64,000 nucleotides of DNA from Streptomyces griseoruber (GTDB taxonomy: Bacteria; Actinomycetota; Actinomycetes; Streptomycetales; Streptomycetaceae): contig NZ_KQ948778.1 of NCBI RefSeq assembly GCF_001514205.1, positions 156,270-220,269 of the forward strand, written 5' to 3'. Shown here in pieces: positions 16,848 to 25,141 of this stretch. Each line of letters begins with the position of its first letter. Within the stretch, counting starts at the first letter, position 1. A program made the position numbers and the translations under genes. The notes beneath the pieces are model-generated. The model saw only the letters and a program-made list of their open reading frames with translations, did no database searches and was not told the origin of the DNA.

Positions 16848-17377
16848 CTGCTGCCTCCCCGGCCCTGCCCGGAGACGGCGCGGCTGGGAGCCAGTCCCGG
16901 ATACGTACGCAACTTCGCCAGCCCTTTCGACGCCTGGCTCTTGACCGTGCCGGGGGAGCAGCCGAGCACCTCGGCGACCTCCGCCTCGGACAGGTCCTCC
17001 CAGTAGCGGAGCACCACCACCGCCCGCTGCTTCGTCGGCAGTTGGGCCAGCCCGGCCATCAGGGAGCCCCGCTCGTCCACCCGTCCCGTGGCCTCGTCCC
17101 GCCCCGCCCGGTCCGGCGGCGCCGCGGTCAGCGCCTCGGTGACCCGCCGCTTGCGGAACCGGTCGCTGTTGCAGCTGACCAGCATCCGCCGGACGTACGC
17201 CTCCGGGTTGTCGGTGCGCGCGATCCGCCGCCACGACCGGTACGCCTTCGCCAGCGCGGTCTGCGTCAGGTCCTCCGCGTGGTGGACGTCCCCCGTGAGC
17301 AGATACGCGGTCCGCACCAGCCGGGACCACCGCGCTCTGACGAACTCCTGGAACCGATCCTCTAGTTCGGCCTGCAT
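16844..17377 (-). CDS. SigE-family ECF-type RNA polymerase sigma factor
   Basis: The 177-residue protein has sigma region 2 (FVRARWSRLVRTAYLLTGDVHHAEDLTQTAL, with the DLTQTAL core-binding helix) and region 4 (LPTKQRAVVVLRYWEDLSEAEVAEVLGCSPGTVKSQASKGLAKLR, cited in parts). It redirects RNA polymerase to a small regulon, probably in response to a cell-envelope cue relayed by the downstream membrane protein. ATG 17377 is chosen because GAGGAGGG lies 6 nt upstream; an earlier ATG seven codons before has none. The two genes are translationally coupled. Confidence 0.9.
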   Translation of the reverse strand: MQAELEDRFQEFVRARWSRLVRTAYLLTGDVHHAEDLTQTALAKAYRSWRRIARTDNPEAYVRRMLVSCNSDRFRKRRVTEALTAAPPDRAGRDEATGRVDERGSLMAGLAQLPTKQRAVVVLRYWEDLSEAEVAEVLGCSPGTVKSQASKGLAKLRTYPGLAPSRAVSGQGRGGSR

Positions 17378-17457
17378 CAAGCACCCTCCTCGCCCCACAG
17401 ACCACCGGCCGGGGGGAATCGGTTGCCTGTGCGGGCGCGTGAGGTTCGAATGGAGGG

Positions 17458-17928
17458 ATGGACGAGTCTGACGGGTCTTCGGAGACGGGGGCGGGCTGGC
17501 GGCCCGGGGAGCCCGGTGTGCTGGTGCTGCCGTCCGGGCGGACCGTGCGGGGCCGCGGGCTGCGGCGGGAGCTGGATCCGGCGGCGCCCGTGCCGTCGTA
17601 CGGGCTCTATCTGCTGGGCAAGGAGCCGCCGCGGACGCCCTGGGAGGCGCGCTGGGTGCGCTGGCCCGACTTCCGGCTGCCCGCGGACCCGGCCGACGCC
17701 CGCGCCGCCCTCACCGAGGCGTGGCGGCGGGCGGCACACGAGCGCGTGGAGGTCGCCTGCGGCGGCGGGCGCGGGCGGACCGGGACGGCGCTGGCCTGTC
17801 TGGCGGTGCTGGACGGCGTACCGGCGGGCGAGGCCGTGGAGTTCGTACGCCGGCACTACGACCGGCACGCCGTGGAGACGCCGTGGCAGCGGCGTTTCGT
17901 ACGGCGGTTCACAGCGTCAGCGACATGA
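17458..17928 (+). CDS. Small protein-tyrosine-phosphatase-like protein
   Basis: The 156-residue protein contains the Cys-x5-Arg phosphatase loop CGGGRGRTGT (Cys101, Arg107) in the context VEVACGGGRGRTGTALAC, like dual-specificity phosphatases. A possible general-acid aspartate lies in RWPDFRLPADPAD. It has no membrane segment or signal, so it is cytoplasmic. ATG 17458 gives an acidic N-terminal tail. The 3' end overlaps the convergent GNAT gene by 20 bp. Substrate unknown; low-molecular-weight signalling or arsenate-unrelated housekeeping roles cannot be told apart. Confidence 0.8.
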   Translation: MDESDGSSETGAGWRPGEPGVLVLPSGRTVRGRGLRRELDPAAPVPSYGLYLLGKEPPRTPWEARWVRWPDFRLPADPADARAALTEAWRRAAHERVEVACGGGRGRTGTALACLAVLDGVPAGEAVEFVRRHYDRHAVETPWQRRFVRRFTASAT

Positions 17929-18439
17929 GCAGCCGGTCCTCGCCGGGGCCGAAGTAGTCCTTGCGGGGGCCGCCGGGGTCCGGGACGAAGCCCAGCGAGA
18001 GGTAGAGGGCGACGGCCGTCTCGTTGCCGGGCTCCACGGAGAGCCAGACGGAGTGGGTGCCCTGGGCGCGCAGATGGCCGAGGATCCCCGTCATGAGCTG
18101 CCGGCCCAGGCCCTGTCCGCGCAGGGCGGGGGCGATGGCGAGGCTGAGGACCCAGCTCTGCGCCTCGTGCGGCGAGGTGGCGAGCACATAGCCGTGCAGT
18201 TCGCTGCCCTCCTCGACGAGGAGCAGGAAGTCGGGGAACGCGGTGAGGAGTTGCCGCAGCACGAAGAACGGGTAGGGACCGTGTGGGAAGGCCTGCTCGT
18301 CGAGACGCGCCAGGTGCGGCAGATCGTCCTCGGTGGCCCTTCGGATCCGTAACCGCGTCTTTCCGGGCACCTGACCGACTGCCGGACCGACTGCCGGACC
18401 GGTGGCCGACCGGAAATGATCTCCGGGAAGTGGAGTCAT
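17909..18439 (-). CDS. GNAT-family N-acetyltransferase
   Basis: The 176-residue protein has the GNAT core. LRIRRATEDDLPHLARLDEQAFP leads into the acetyl-CoA pyrophosphate loop LRGQGLGRQLM (motif A), and VEPGNETAVALYLSLGFVPD forms motif B. The pattern resembles RimI-like ribosomal-protein or peptide N-acetyltransferases. ATG 18439 has AGGGG about 6 nt upstream. An imperfect peptide repeat near the N-terminus (GPAVGPAVGQ) comes from a short DNA repeat. It overlaps the convergent phosphatase gene by 20 bp. Confidence 0.85.
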   Translation of the reverse strand: MTPLPGDHFRSATGPAVGPAVGQVPGKTRLRIRRATEDDLPHLARLDEQAFPHGPYPFFVLRQLLTAFPDFLLLVEEGSELHGYVLATSPHEAQSWVLSLAIAPALRGQGLGRQLMTGILGHLRAQGTHSVWLSVEPGNETAVALYLSLGFVPDPGGPRKDYFGPGEDRLLMSLTL

Positions 18440-18514
18440 GTCGTCCCCTTGTGAATGTCGACATATCAAATTGGGGCCTTGTGTGATTTCCGTACCTGAT
18501 CTCCATCATTGGTC

Positions 18515-18530
18515 AGGTGTATCCACACCT
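18515..18530. promoter_or_regulatory. Palindrome upstream of the SCO2525-type methyltransferase cluster
   Basis: AGGTGT (18515-18520) and ACACCT (18525-18530) are perfect 6-bp arms with a 4-bp spacer, flanked by GGTC on one side and GACC four bases further on the other. It lies 43 bp before the first gene of the cluster and is a reasonable operator. TAGACT at 18551-18556 may be the -10 element. Confidence 0.4.
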
Positions 18531-18572
18531 TCAAGACCCCCGTGCGCTGGTAGACTTACGGTAAGGTGAACC

Positions 18573-19346
18573 ATGACTTCTGGAACCACCGCCGATCCAA
18601 AACTGAATGCCGACGTACGCTGGGACGACTTCGACCCCCAGGCGTACATCGGGCGCAACTACCTCCACATGCAGGCGGTGGACAAGGAGATCGTCTCCCG
18701 GGTGCGGGACCACTTCAGTGATCATTTCCGGGGGAGCGGCAGAGTCCCCTCCGGTATTGACGTCGGCGCCGGTCCCAATCTCTATCCCGCACTCGCCATG
18801 CTTCCCTGGTGCGACCGGATCACGCTCCTGGAGCGGTCCGCCCGCAATCTCGCCTACCTCGGCGGCCAGGTCGCCGAGTACGACCCGCACTGGGACCAGT
18901 TCTGGGACGTCCTGTGCGAGGACCCGGCCTATGCCGAACTCGACGTCACCCCCCGGGTCCGTTTCAAGGAAGCCGTCCAGCAGCCCGAACCCGGCAGCCT
19001 CTTCGACCTCTGTGCCGACACCCGCCGCTGGGATCTCGGCACCATGTTCTTCGTCGCCGAATCCATCACCACCTCGCTCGACGAGTTCCAGCGCGGAGTG
19101 GGCTGTTTCATGAGTGCCCTGAATCCGGGCGCGCCTTTCGCCGCCGCTTTCATGGAGCATTCCCGGGGATATCGCGTCGGTGAGGTGGATTTCCCGGCCA
19201 CCCGTGAAATCGACGACGAAAAGGTCGAGAGTGCGCTCGCTCCTTTCACGCAGGACATGAAGATGTATCACTTCGACGATCCGGGCCATCTCGTGCGCGA
19301 CGGATACGAGGGAATGATTCTGGTCTGCGGCCGACGGAAAGAATGA
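18573..19346 (+). CDS. SCO2525-family SAM-dependent methyltransferase
   Basis: The 257-residue protein has a class I methyltransferase fold with motif I GIDVGAGPNLYPALAML (about residues 63-79), an acidic LLERSARNLAYL after strand 2, and a FDPQAYIGRNYLHMQ N-terminal segment. The N-terminus resembles the NNMT/PNMT/TEMT group of small-molecule methyltransferases. ATG 18573 has AAGGTG about 4 nt upstream. It heads a same-strand run of six genes conserved as a block in actinomycetes. The acceptor is unknown: a small molecule or a cluster protein are both possible. Confidence 0.85.
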   Translation: MTSGTTADPKLNADVRWDDFDPQAYIGRNYLHMQAVDKEIVSRVRDHFSDHFRGSGRVPSGIDVGAGPNLYPALAMLPWCDRITLLERSARNLAYLGGQVAEYDPHWDQFWDVLCEDPAYAELDVTPRVRFKEAVQQPEPGSLFDLCADTRRWDLGTMFFVAESITTSLDEFQRGVGCFMSALNPGAPFAAAFMEHSRGYRVGEVDFPATREIDDEKVESALAPFTQDMKMYHFDDPGHLVRDGYEGMILVCGRRKE

Positions 19347-19396
19347 CCACGGGGCAGCGGAATCCGTAAAGACCGGCCTGTGCGAGGGGAATGGGC

Positions 19397-21259
19397 ATGC
19401 AGATCAAGCCGAGACAGAATCTGCTCGAGGTGTGGCAGGCCATCGCCCGCCATTCCTTCGACGACGGCACCTGGGACTGGGGCGAATGGGGAGGCCTCAG
19501 CAGTGTCGCCGACGCCGAGCGTCTGCTCTGCCTCCTCTACCCGGCCACCGAGATCGAACCGTTCCGCCTGGACGACCCCGACACCACCCAGCTCGACGTG
19601 GAACGGTCCCTGCGCAACGCGGGTGACTCCAGCCAGATCCCCGCGAACCTCGTGGAGATCCTCGGCGACTTCATGGAGAAGCACCGCGGCGAGGAGGGCC
19701 CCACCTTCGCGGGCGGCTACTACTTCGCGCCCGAGGACCCCGACCTGGAACTCTCCAAGGAGCAGCGGGAGGTCGGCGTCGTCGACTCCTACTCCATGTC
19801 GATCACGCTGTGCCTGGCCACCCTCGGCTTCCTCAAGGTGTACCGCGGCAAGACCCGCCGCGCCTCCACCCTCGCCCGCATCGACAAGCTCCGCGACGAG
19901 ACCAGCGCCCGGCTCACCGCCGCCATGGTCAGCCTGCTGCGCTCCTTCACGGTCAACGTCGTCGACATCACCTCCGACCAGGGGCAGGCGCTCGCGCGTC
20001 TCCTCGGCCGCGGCCGGCTCTCCGACCGGCAGGTCCTCGCCCGCTTCCAGGACCGCTTCAAGTCGCTGCGCGCCCTCATCACCGAGAGCGTCACCCTCGG
20101 CCTCGACGGCGACGTCACCGACGAACTCCGCAACGAGAACCGCCTCTTCGAGTGCGGCTGGGCCTGGAGCCTGGTGAAGGGCGCCCCCGAGATCGAGGTC
20201 GAACCGGCCACCGCCGAGGGCATCGGCAAACAGCCCGAGGGCGTCGCCCGCGCCGTGCCCTACCTGTACTTCACCGTCGTCGCCCTCGACGGCATCCCCG
20301 ACCTGTCCTCCGAGCGCACCCTCGTCCTCGGTCTGCTCACCGCCGAACAGCAGAAGCTCGCCGACGCCCTGCGGCTGCGCTGGGAGATCACCCAGCAGTA
20401 CTGGTCCGCCATCGCCCGCTTCGACGACGCCACCTGGCCGCTGGAGGAGATCCCCTGGCGCACCACGCTCCAGCAGCTGGAGTCCGAGTACTTCTCCCTC
20501 TCCGTGGCCTCCATCCTCGTCCACGACCTGGTCCGCCGGCGCGCCACCGACGACGACCTCACCCGCACGGTCGCCGTGATGGAACGGCTCGCCGACCGCG
20601 GCCGCATCACCAGCCGCCCGACCCGGGAGGACCCGGCGGTCGGCCTGCACAACCCCGGCGTCACCCTGCCGCTGCTGGGCAGCGAGAAGATCGGCCCCGC
20701 CATGAAGTGGACCATGGGCGATTTCTCCGCACAGCTGCTCAAACGGACCCTGCAACTGTGCGCGCTGTCCAGGAACATCGGCTCGCAGGACCGGCTGCTG
20801 CGGCTCGCCGAGAGCATCCTCGACCACCTCTGGGCCCGCCGCATCACCGACGGCCAGGGCGTCGGCCTCTGGGACAACGTGCACGCCGTGTACCCCGAAT
20901 TCCCGGTCCGCGAAGGGCCGTTGTCCTGGAGCATCACCGAGCGCGTCACCGAGTGCATGGTCGTCGCGCGCGGCCTCTACACCCAGAACCCGATCCGCAG
21001 CGCCGAGATGACCACCCTCGCCCAGGCCGCCATCAGCGAGGCCTCCCATCTCTTCGGCAAGGAGCAGCTCGAGCAGCCCGCGCCCGCCCCGAGGAGCCCC
21101 CAGGCCGAACAGGTGCGGGCCATCGAGGCCGACCTGCGGCGCGCCCGGGAACTGCTCGACAAACAGCCCGGCACCTCCCACTCCCTGGCCCTCGGCGTCC
21201 TCGCCCGGCTCTACGAACTCGACCGGGCCCGGGGCGACTCCGGCCCCCGGGGGGTGTGA
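19397..21259 (+). CDS. SCO2524-family protein, function unknown
   Basis: The predicted protein of 620 residues is largely alpha-helical, with no signal peptide, membrane helix or recognisable catalytic motif. Notable segments are an acidic, Trp-rich N-terminus (SFDDGTWDWGEWGG), a LYPATEIEPFRLDDPDTTQ stretch, and a C-terminal helical tail after a proline-rich linker (QPAPAPRSPQAEQ). The frame allows ATG 19391 or 19397; the second has AGGGG 7 nt upstream and is preferred. It lies 50 bp after the methyltransferase and 3 bp before the P-loop gene. I recognise it only as the SCO2524 family. Confidence 0.8.
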   Translation: MQIKPRQNLLEVWQAIARHSFDDGTWDWGEWGGLSSVADAERLLCLLYPATEIEPFRLDDPDTTQLDVERSLRNAGDSSQIPANLVEILGDFMEKHRGEEGPTFAGGYYFAPEDPDLELSKEQREVGVVDSYSMSITLCLATLGFLKVYRGKTRRASTLARIDKLRDETSARLTAAMVSLLRSFTVNVVDITSDQGQALARLLGRGRLSDRQVLARFQDRFKSLRALITESVTLGLDGDVTDELRNENRLFECGWAWSLVKGAPEIEVEPATAEGIGKQPEGVARAVPYLYFTVVALDGIPDLSSERTLVLGLLTAEQQKLADALRLRWEITQQYWSAIARFDDATWPLEEIPWRTTLQQLESEYFSLSVASILVHDLVRRRATDDDLTRTVAVMERLADRGRITSRPTREDPAVGLHNPGVTLPLLGSEKIGPAMKWTMGDFSAQLLKRTLQLCALSRNIGSQDRLLRLAESILDHLWARRITDGQGVGLWDNVHAVYPEFPVREGPLSWSITERVTECMVVARGLYTQNPIRSAEMTTLAQAAISEASHLFGKEQLEQPAPAPRSPQAEQVRAIEADLRRARELLDKQPGTSHSLALGVLARLYELDRARGDSGPRGV

Positions 21260-21262
21260 TCC

Positions 21263-22183
21263 GTGCTCGTGTTCGCCGCCTCCGACAAGGGAGGCACGGG
21301 CCGCTCCGTGACGAGCGCCAACCTCGCCTACCACCTGGCCCTGGGCGGCGACGACGTCTGCTACCTGGACTTCGACTTCGGCTCCCCGACCGCCGCCGCC
21401 GTGTTCGACCTGCCCGACGTGCTCACCGAGGCCGAGGAACGCGGGCTGCACTCGTACCTCCAGGGCAAGACCGGCAAACCCTTTCGGGTCGACGTCTGGG
21501 CCCGCACCGAGCACCCCGACCTGCGCAGCAGGCCCGGCGGCTCCGGCCGGCTCGTCCTGCTGCCCGGGGACCGCACCGGCGGGGAATTCGTCACCGACGA
21601 GGAGAACCTGCACCGCTGCGTCGATCTGATCCTCGGTCTGAAACGCGAATTCGACGTCATCATCGTCGACCTGAGCGCCGGACGCAGTTATGCGATGGAC
21701 CTCGCCCTGGTCGCCACCTCGCCCCGCGGCGGACTCGGTCGGCTCAAGACGCGCTGGCTCGTCTATCACCGCTGGACCCGCCAGCATGTGATGGCCGCCG
21801 CCGAACTCGTGTACGGAAAACAGGGAATCGTGCAGGCCGGTATAGCCATGGGGCACCGGCCGGACGCGCTCAACGGCTCGACCCGCTTCGTCCGGGCCGC
21901 CGTACCCGATCTCGAGTCGCCCCTGTGGTCGCAGGTGTCGCCCGCGCAGTACGCCTGGATGCGCAAGTGCGACAAGGAACTCGAACAACTCGCCGCGGGC
22001 CGCGGAATCGGCAAGACCCGGGTACTGGCCTCCATTCCGCTGGAACCCGTCCTGCAATGGCAGGAACGCCTCATCACCGACGAGGACGTGCACGACCGCA
22101 GGATCGCCAACAACGAGACCTGGCAGGCCATGGGAGATCTCGCCCAACGGGTGAACGACGACAAGTTCTGGGGGGAGTTGTGA
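21263..22183 (+). CDS. SCO2523-family variant P-loop (ParA/MinD-like) protein
   Basis: The 306-residue protein begins LVFAASDKGGTGRSVTSANL, the deviant Walker A of ParA/MinD ATPases. The signature Lys9 is kept, but the P-loop lysine at position 14 is arginine. The Walker A' region (VCYLDFDFGSPTAA) and Walker B-like DVIIVDLSAG are present. ParA-like proteins position cargo or switch between membrane- and partner-bound states. Arg in place of the P-loop Lys may weaken hydrolysis and leave nucleotide binding. GTG 21263 follows the previous stop by 3 bp, and the 3' end overlaps the next GTG. Confidence 0.85.
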   Translation: MLVFAASDKGGTGRSVTSANLAYHLALGGDDVCYLDFDFGSPTAAAVFDLPDVLTEAEERGLHSYLQGKTGKPFRVDVWARTEHPDLRSRPGGSGRLVLLPGDRTGGEFVTDEENLHRCVDLILGLKREFDVIIVDLSAGRSYAMDLALVATSPRGGLGRLKTRWLVYHRWTRQHVMAAAELVYGKQGIVQAGIAMGHRPDALNGSTRFVRAAVPDLESPLWSQVSPAQYAWMRKCDKELEQLAAGRGIGKTRVLASIPLEPVLQWQERLITDEDVHDRRIANNETWQAMGDLAQRVNDDKFWGEL

Positions 22184-23166
22184 ACCGGTCCGCGGCCGTC
22201 TTCCGGGAGACCAGCGCCGAACCGCGCACGGAATCCGTTCCGTTCTCCCATCTCTCCCTGGAATTAGGCCACTTGTACATGGAGGACTTCGTCGAGGGGC
22301 CCGCCCGGCTGCGCCGGCACTTCGCCGCCGTACGGCCCTGGGTGGACGCCGCCCGGGCCGGTCTCGGCCCGCTGGGCACCGGCCGGCGCCCCCGGATCAG
22401 CACCTGCTTCCTCATCGACGACTACTTCTCCCGGCTCTCCACCCCCGCCGAGCTGATCCCGCCCCTGCTGGCCGCCGCCGCCGACGCCGGGCTCACCATC
22501 GACTACCTCGCCCGCGAGTCGGGCTGCGCCGTGGCCGACCCCGCCCACCGCGACCGGGCCGAACTCGCCGAGTCCGTCCTGCACCGGCTCGTGGAGTCAC
22601 CCCCGCCCGGCAGCAACGGCTTCCGCCCGCCCGTCAGCCGCACCGGCTGGCTCACCAACGGCCGCCGCGCCCCCGCCCGGCGCACCTCCGCCGCCCTCGA
22701 CTCCACCGGCACCGTCTGGCAGCCGCCCAGCGAGACCGGCGCCCGCGGCCACTCCGTCTTCATGGACGTCGAACTCTGGAACGGCCCCGACGACGACCGC
22801 ACCTGGTCCTGCGCCTTCCTCGCCTCCGTCTGGCAGCTCGTCCGGCTCGGCCTGCTGCGCGACAACGGCCGCGCCGTGCTCACCCCCACCCCCTTCGACG
22901 ACCAGGAGTTCCCGGCCGAGTGGGACGCGCTGCCGCCCGTGCTGCGCCTCAACCCGCAGGCCGCGCCCTTCACGGCGTACGTCACGTGCAGCGTCCTGCC
23001 CGCCCGCTTCCTGCCCGTCGAGCACGCCGTACGGGTCATCCTCGACCAGGTCCACGTCGAGGCCGAGGCGCTCGCCCAGATCGCCGAGCGGTCCGCCGCG
23101 GAGGGCTTCGCCGTGCCGGCCGGCGTGGTCGACCGCACCTCCTACGTGTTCCCGCCGGGGCTGTGA
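22180..23166 (+). CDS. SCO2522-family protein, function unknown
   Basis: The 328-residue protein starts at a GTG that overlaps the previous stop (GTGA, 22180-22183), with GGGGGAG just upstream. Distinctive segments include PFSHLSLELGHLYMEDF, RPRISTCFLIDDYFSRLSTP, and SRTGWLTNGRRAP. It appears cytoplasmic, without membrane helices. The conserved Asp-Asp in FLIDDYF could be catalytic or metal-binding, but I know no homologue of defined function. Its ATG/TGA couplings on both sides suggest fixed stoichiometry with the P-loop protein and SCO2521. Confidence 0.8.
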   Translation: MNRSAAVFRETSAEPRTESVPFSHLSLELGHLYMEDFVEGPARLRRHFAAVRPWVDAARAGLGPLGTGRRPRISTCFLIDDYFSRLSTPAELIPPLLAAAADAGLTIDYLARESGCAVADPAHRDRAELAESVLHRLVESPPPGSNGFRPPVSRTGWLTNGRRAPARRTSAALDSTGTVWQPPSETGARGHSVFMDVELWNGPDDDRTWSCAFLASVWQLVRLGLLRDNGRAVLTPTPFDDQEFPAEWDALPPVLRLNPQAAPFTAYVTCSVLPARFLPVEHAVRVILDQVHVEAEALAQIAERSAAEGFAVPAGVVDRTSYVFPPGL

Positions 23167-24134
23167 TGGACGGCCTGGGCACGGCCTCGGGTCCCGTCCT
23201 CGTCTGCGGTGAGGTGCGCACCTGTCTGCTGCCCACCCGGGACGCGGTGGACGAGCGGGCCGCCGTGGAACTGCTGCGGCTGCGCGCCGACGAACGCGTA
23301 CGGGTCTCCCGGCACCCCAACCGGCACGCCGTCTCCCCGGACGTCCTCACCGGCGTCGACTGCCGGCTGCCCACCGCCACCGGCGCCCGCAGCCGCGCCG
23401 TCGGCACCGTCACCGCGCGGGCGGCGCTCACCGAAGGCCGGGTCCTCCAGGCCACGGCGTACTTCTCCGCACCCGCCGCCGGCCCCGACCGGCGCCAGCC
23501 CTGGGGCTACTACCTGGTCCGCCCCGGCACCCTGGTCCCGGTCGGCCGGCTGCCCGGGAAGGCCCTCACCGAGGGCTTCCTGACCGGCCATCAGCCCGGC
23601 GAGCTCGACATCGGATCCGTCGCCGACAGCCTGCTGGCGAGGATCTCCCGGCAGCACCGGATCCTCGACCACGACACCCCGCTCACCACCGCCGACACCA
23701 GCCTGCGCTGGACGGCGGCAGCGGCGGCCGACGGGGAGGAGACCTCCCTGCGGTTCACCAAGGCCGAGGACGGGCTGCGGATCGTGGAACTGCGGCTGCC
23801 GCCCGGCACCGCGCCCACCGCCGCGGCCGAACTCTGCGAGGACCTCGCGCTGCACGACTGGCTGCTGACCACCGTCGCCGACAAACTCGACGGGCTGCGG
23901 GTCGGCTCCGAGGACGGCCGGGCCGTCCTGAAGGTGCTGCGCCCCCTCGTCGACCACCTGCTGCACCTGTGGATGCCCCAGGCCCGCGTCGACGGCGCCC
24001 TGCACACCGCCTGGCGGGAACTCGAACGGACCCCGGGCTACAGCAGACAGTGGAACGCCCTCGCCCAGCGCATCCGCGACCAGCTCGTCCTGCAGAACCT
24101 CGGCGTCCCACGCCAGGCGCTGCCGGCCCGCTGA
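23166..24134 (+). CDS. SCO2521-family protein, function unknown
   Basis: The 322-residue protein starts at ATG 23166, overlapping the SCO2522 stop by one base; an in-frame GTG lies just before. It opens with LVCGEVRTCLLPTRDAVDERAA, has YYLVRPGTLVPVGRLPGKALTEGFLTG in the middle, and a helical C-terminus. No membrane segment or signal is seen. It belongs to the SCO2521 family, found with the preceding genes in actinomycetes, and no reaction can be read from the sequence. Confidence 0.8.
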   Translation: MDGLGTASGPVLVCGEVRTCLLPTRDAVDERAAVELLRLRADERVRVSRHPNRHAVSPDVLTGVDCRLPTATGARSRAVGTVTARAALTEGRVLQATAYFSAPAAGPDRRQPWGYYLVRPGTLVPVGRLPGKALTEGFLTGHQPGELDIGSVADSLLARISRQHRILDHDTPLTTADTSLRWTAAAAADGEETSLRFTKAEDGLRIVELRLPPGTAPTAAAELCEDLALHDWLLTTVADKLDGLRVGSEDGRAVLKVLRPLVDHLLHLWMPQARVDGALHTAWRELERTPGYSRQWNALAQRIRDQLVLQNLGVPRQALPAR

Positions 24135-24186
24135 CAGACCGGGCACGATCTCGAAAGGCACGATCCCAACGGGGGGAGAAAGAGAG

Positions 24187-25137
24187 TTGAATGCACGGCA
24201 TGTAACACAGAAGCTCCTGGTCACGGTGGTGGTGGGGGGAGTCGTCTACCTGCTCACCAACGTGATCTCGTCCGACGACGACGGCCCCTGGCAGCTCGTG
24301 CTGTCCGTGCTGTGCGGCGGCATCGTGCTGATCGTGCAGTTCCTGGTGTCGTTCGTGAACCAGATGCACGCCGTGAAGGGCTCCGTCGACCAGCGCTTCG
24401 CCGACATCGGCAAGGCCACCAAGCTCTTCAACGAGGTGGAGAAACTCCGCGACGACGGTGTGCCGCGGCTCGCCGAGAACGCCACCAAGGTCGTCTCGAG
24501 CGGGCCCAGGATCCTGCACGACTTCGCGAACGAGGAGATCAACCGCCTCGCCGGGGTGATGGAGGACCTCACCAGCCTCAGCGCCGAGACGCCCGGCGAG
24601 AACCACGACTGGCTGATGACGCTCACCCGGTGCACCCGGCTCAGCATCGACGCCATCAGCACCACCGTCGTCGACGACGGCTTCTGGTCCACCGAGCCCG
24701 CCAACCGCTATCTCACCGCCCAGCACGAGGCGATCATCGAGCGGGGCATCACGGTCCGGCGCCTGTTCATCGTCAAGGAACGCGGTGAGCGAGCCGCGCT
24801 GGCCCCGATCTGCGAGGAACAGCGGGATCTGCGCATCCAGGTGCGCGTGGTGGCCCTGGACCAGCTCCAGGCCCATCACCGGCGCGGCAACATGATCGAC
24901 TTCATCGTCTTCGACCAGGCCCTGTCCTACGAGATCCACCCCGACCAGCTGGGGCTGAACTCCCGGACCGCCGTGAACGCCCGGCGTGAACTCGTCCAGC
25001 CCCTGGTCCGCCGGTTCGAGCAGCTGTGGGAGGCCGCCGAGGAACTCCAGCTGCCCATGAACAACCACCCCGGCCCGGACGGCCTGCGGTCCCTGACCAC
25101 CAGCGGCGGGCCGGGCGCCGGACCGGACGGCGGCTGA
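24187..25137 (+). CDS. Two-helix membrane protein with cytoplasmic domain, end of the SCO2521-2525 cluster
   Basis: The 316-residue protein starts at TTG 24187 behind an extended purine-rich Shine-Dalgarno region. It has two N-terminal transmembrane helices (VTVVVGGVVYLLTNVIS and LVLSVLCGGIVLIVQFLVS), a coiled-coil-like stretch (about 55-115), and a cytoplasmic domain with SIDAISTTVVDDGFWST, AIIERGITVRRLFIVKE and IDFIVFDQALSYEI. The last part resembles PLD-like/sensor folds but lacks HKD motifs. It could anchor the soluble cluster proteins to the membrane. It lies 52 bp after SCO2521 on the same strand. Confidence 0.75.
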   Translation: MNARHVTQKLLVTVVVGGVVYLLTNVISSDDDGPWQLVLSVLCGGIVLIVQFLVSFVNQMHAVKGSVDQRFADIGKATKLFNEVEKLRDDGVPRLAENATKVVSSGPRILHDFANEEINRLAGVMEDLTSLSAETPGENHDWLMTLTRCTRLSIDAISTTVVDDGFWSTEPANRYLTAQHEAIIERGITVRRLFIVKERGERAALAPICEEQRDLRIQVRVVALDQLQAHHRRGNMIDFIVFDQALSYEIHPDQLGLNSRTAVNARRELVQPLVRRFEQLWEAAEELQLPMNNHPGPDGLRSLTTSGGPGAGPDGG

Positions 25138-25141
25138 CCCC

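Noticed and set aside
19268..22147. Long minus-strand frame across the SCO2524 and P-loop genes
   Set aside because: Composition is Gly/Glu/Val-rich nonsense and no ribosome-binding site is seen; the plus-strand genes have proper starts, coupling and families.
24187..25137. Phospholipase D for the membrane protein
   Set aside because: No HxKxxxxD motif is present; only a vague similarity of strand order is visible.
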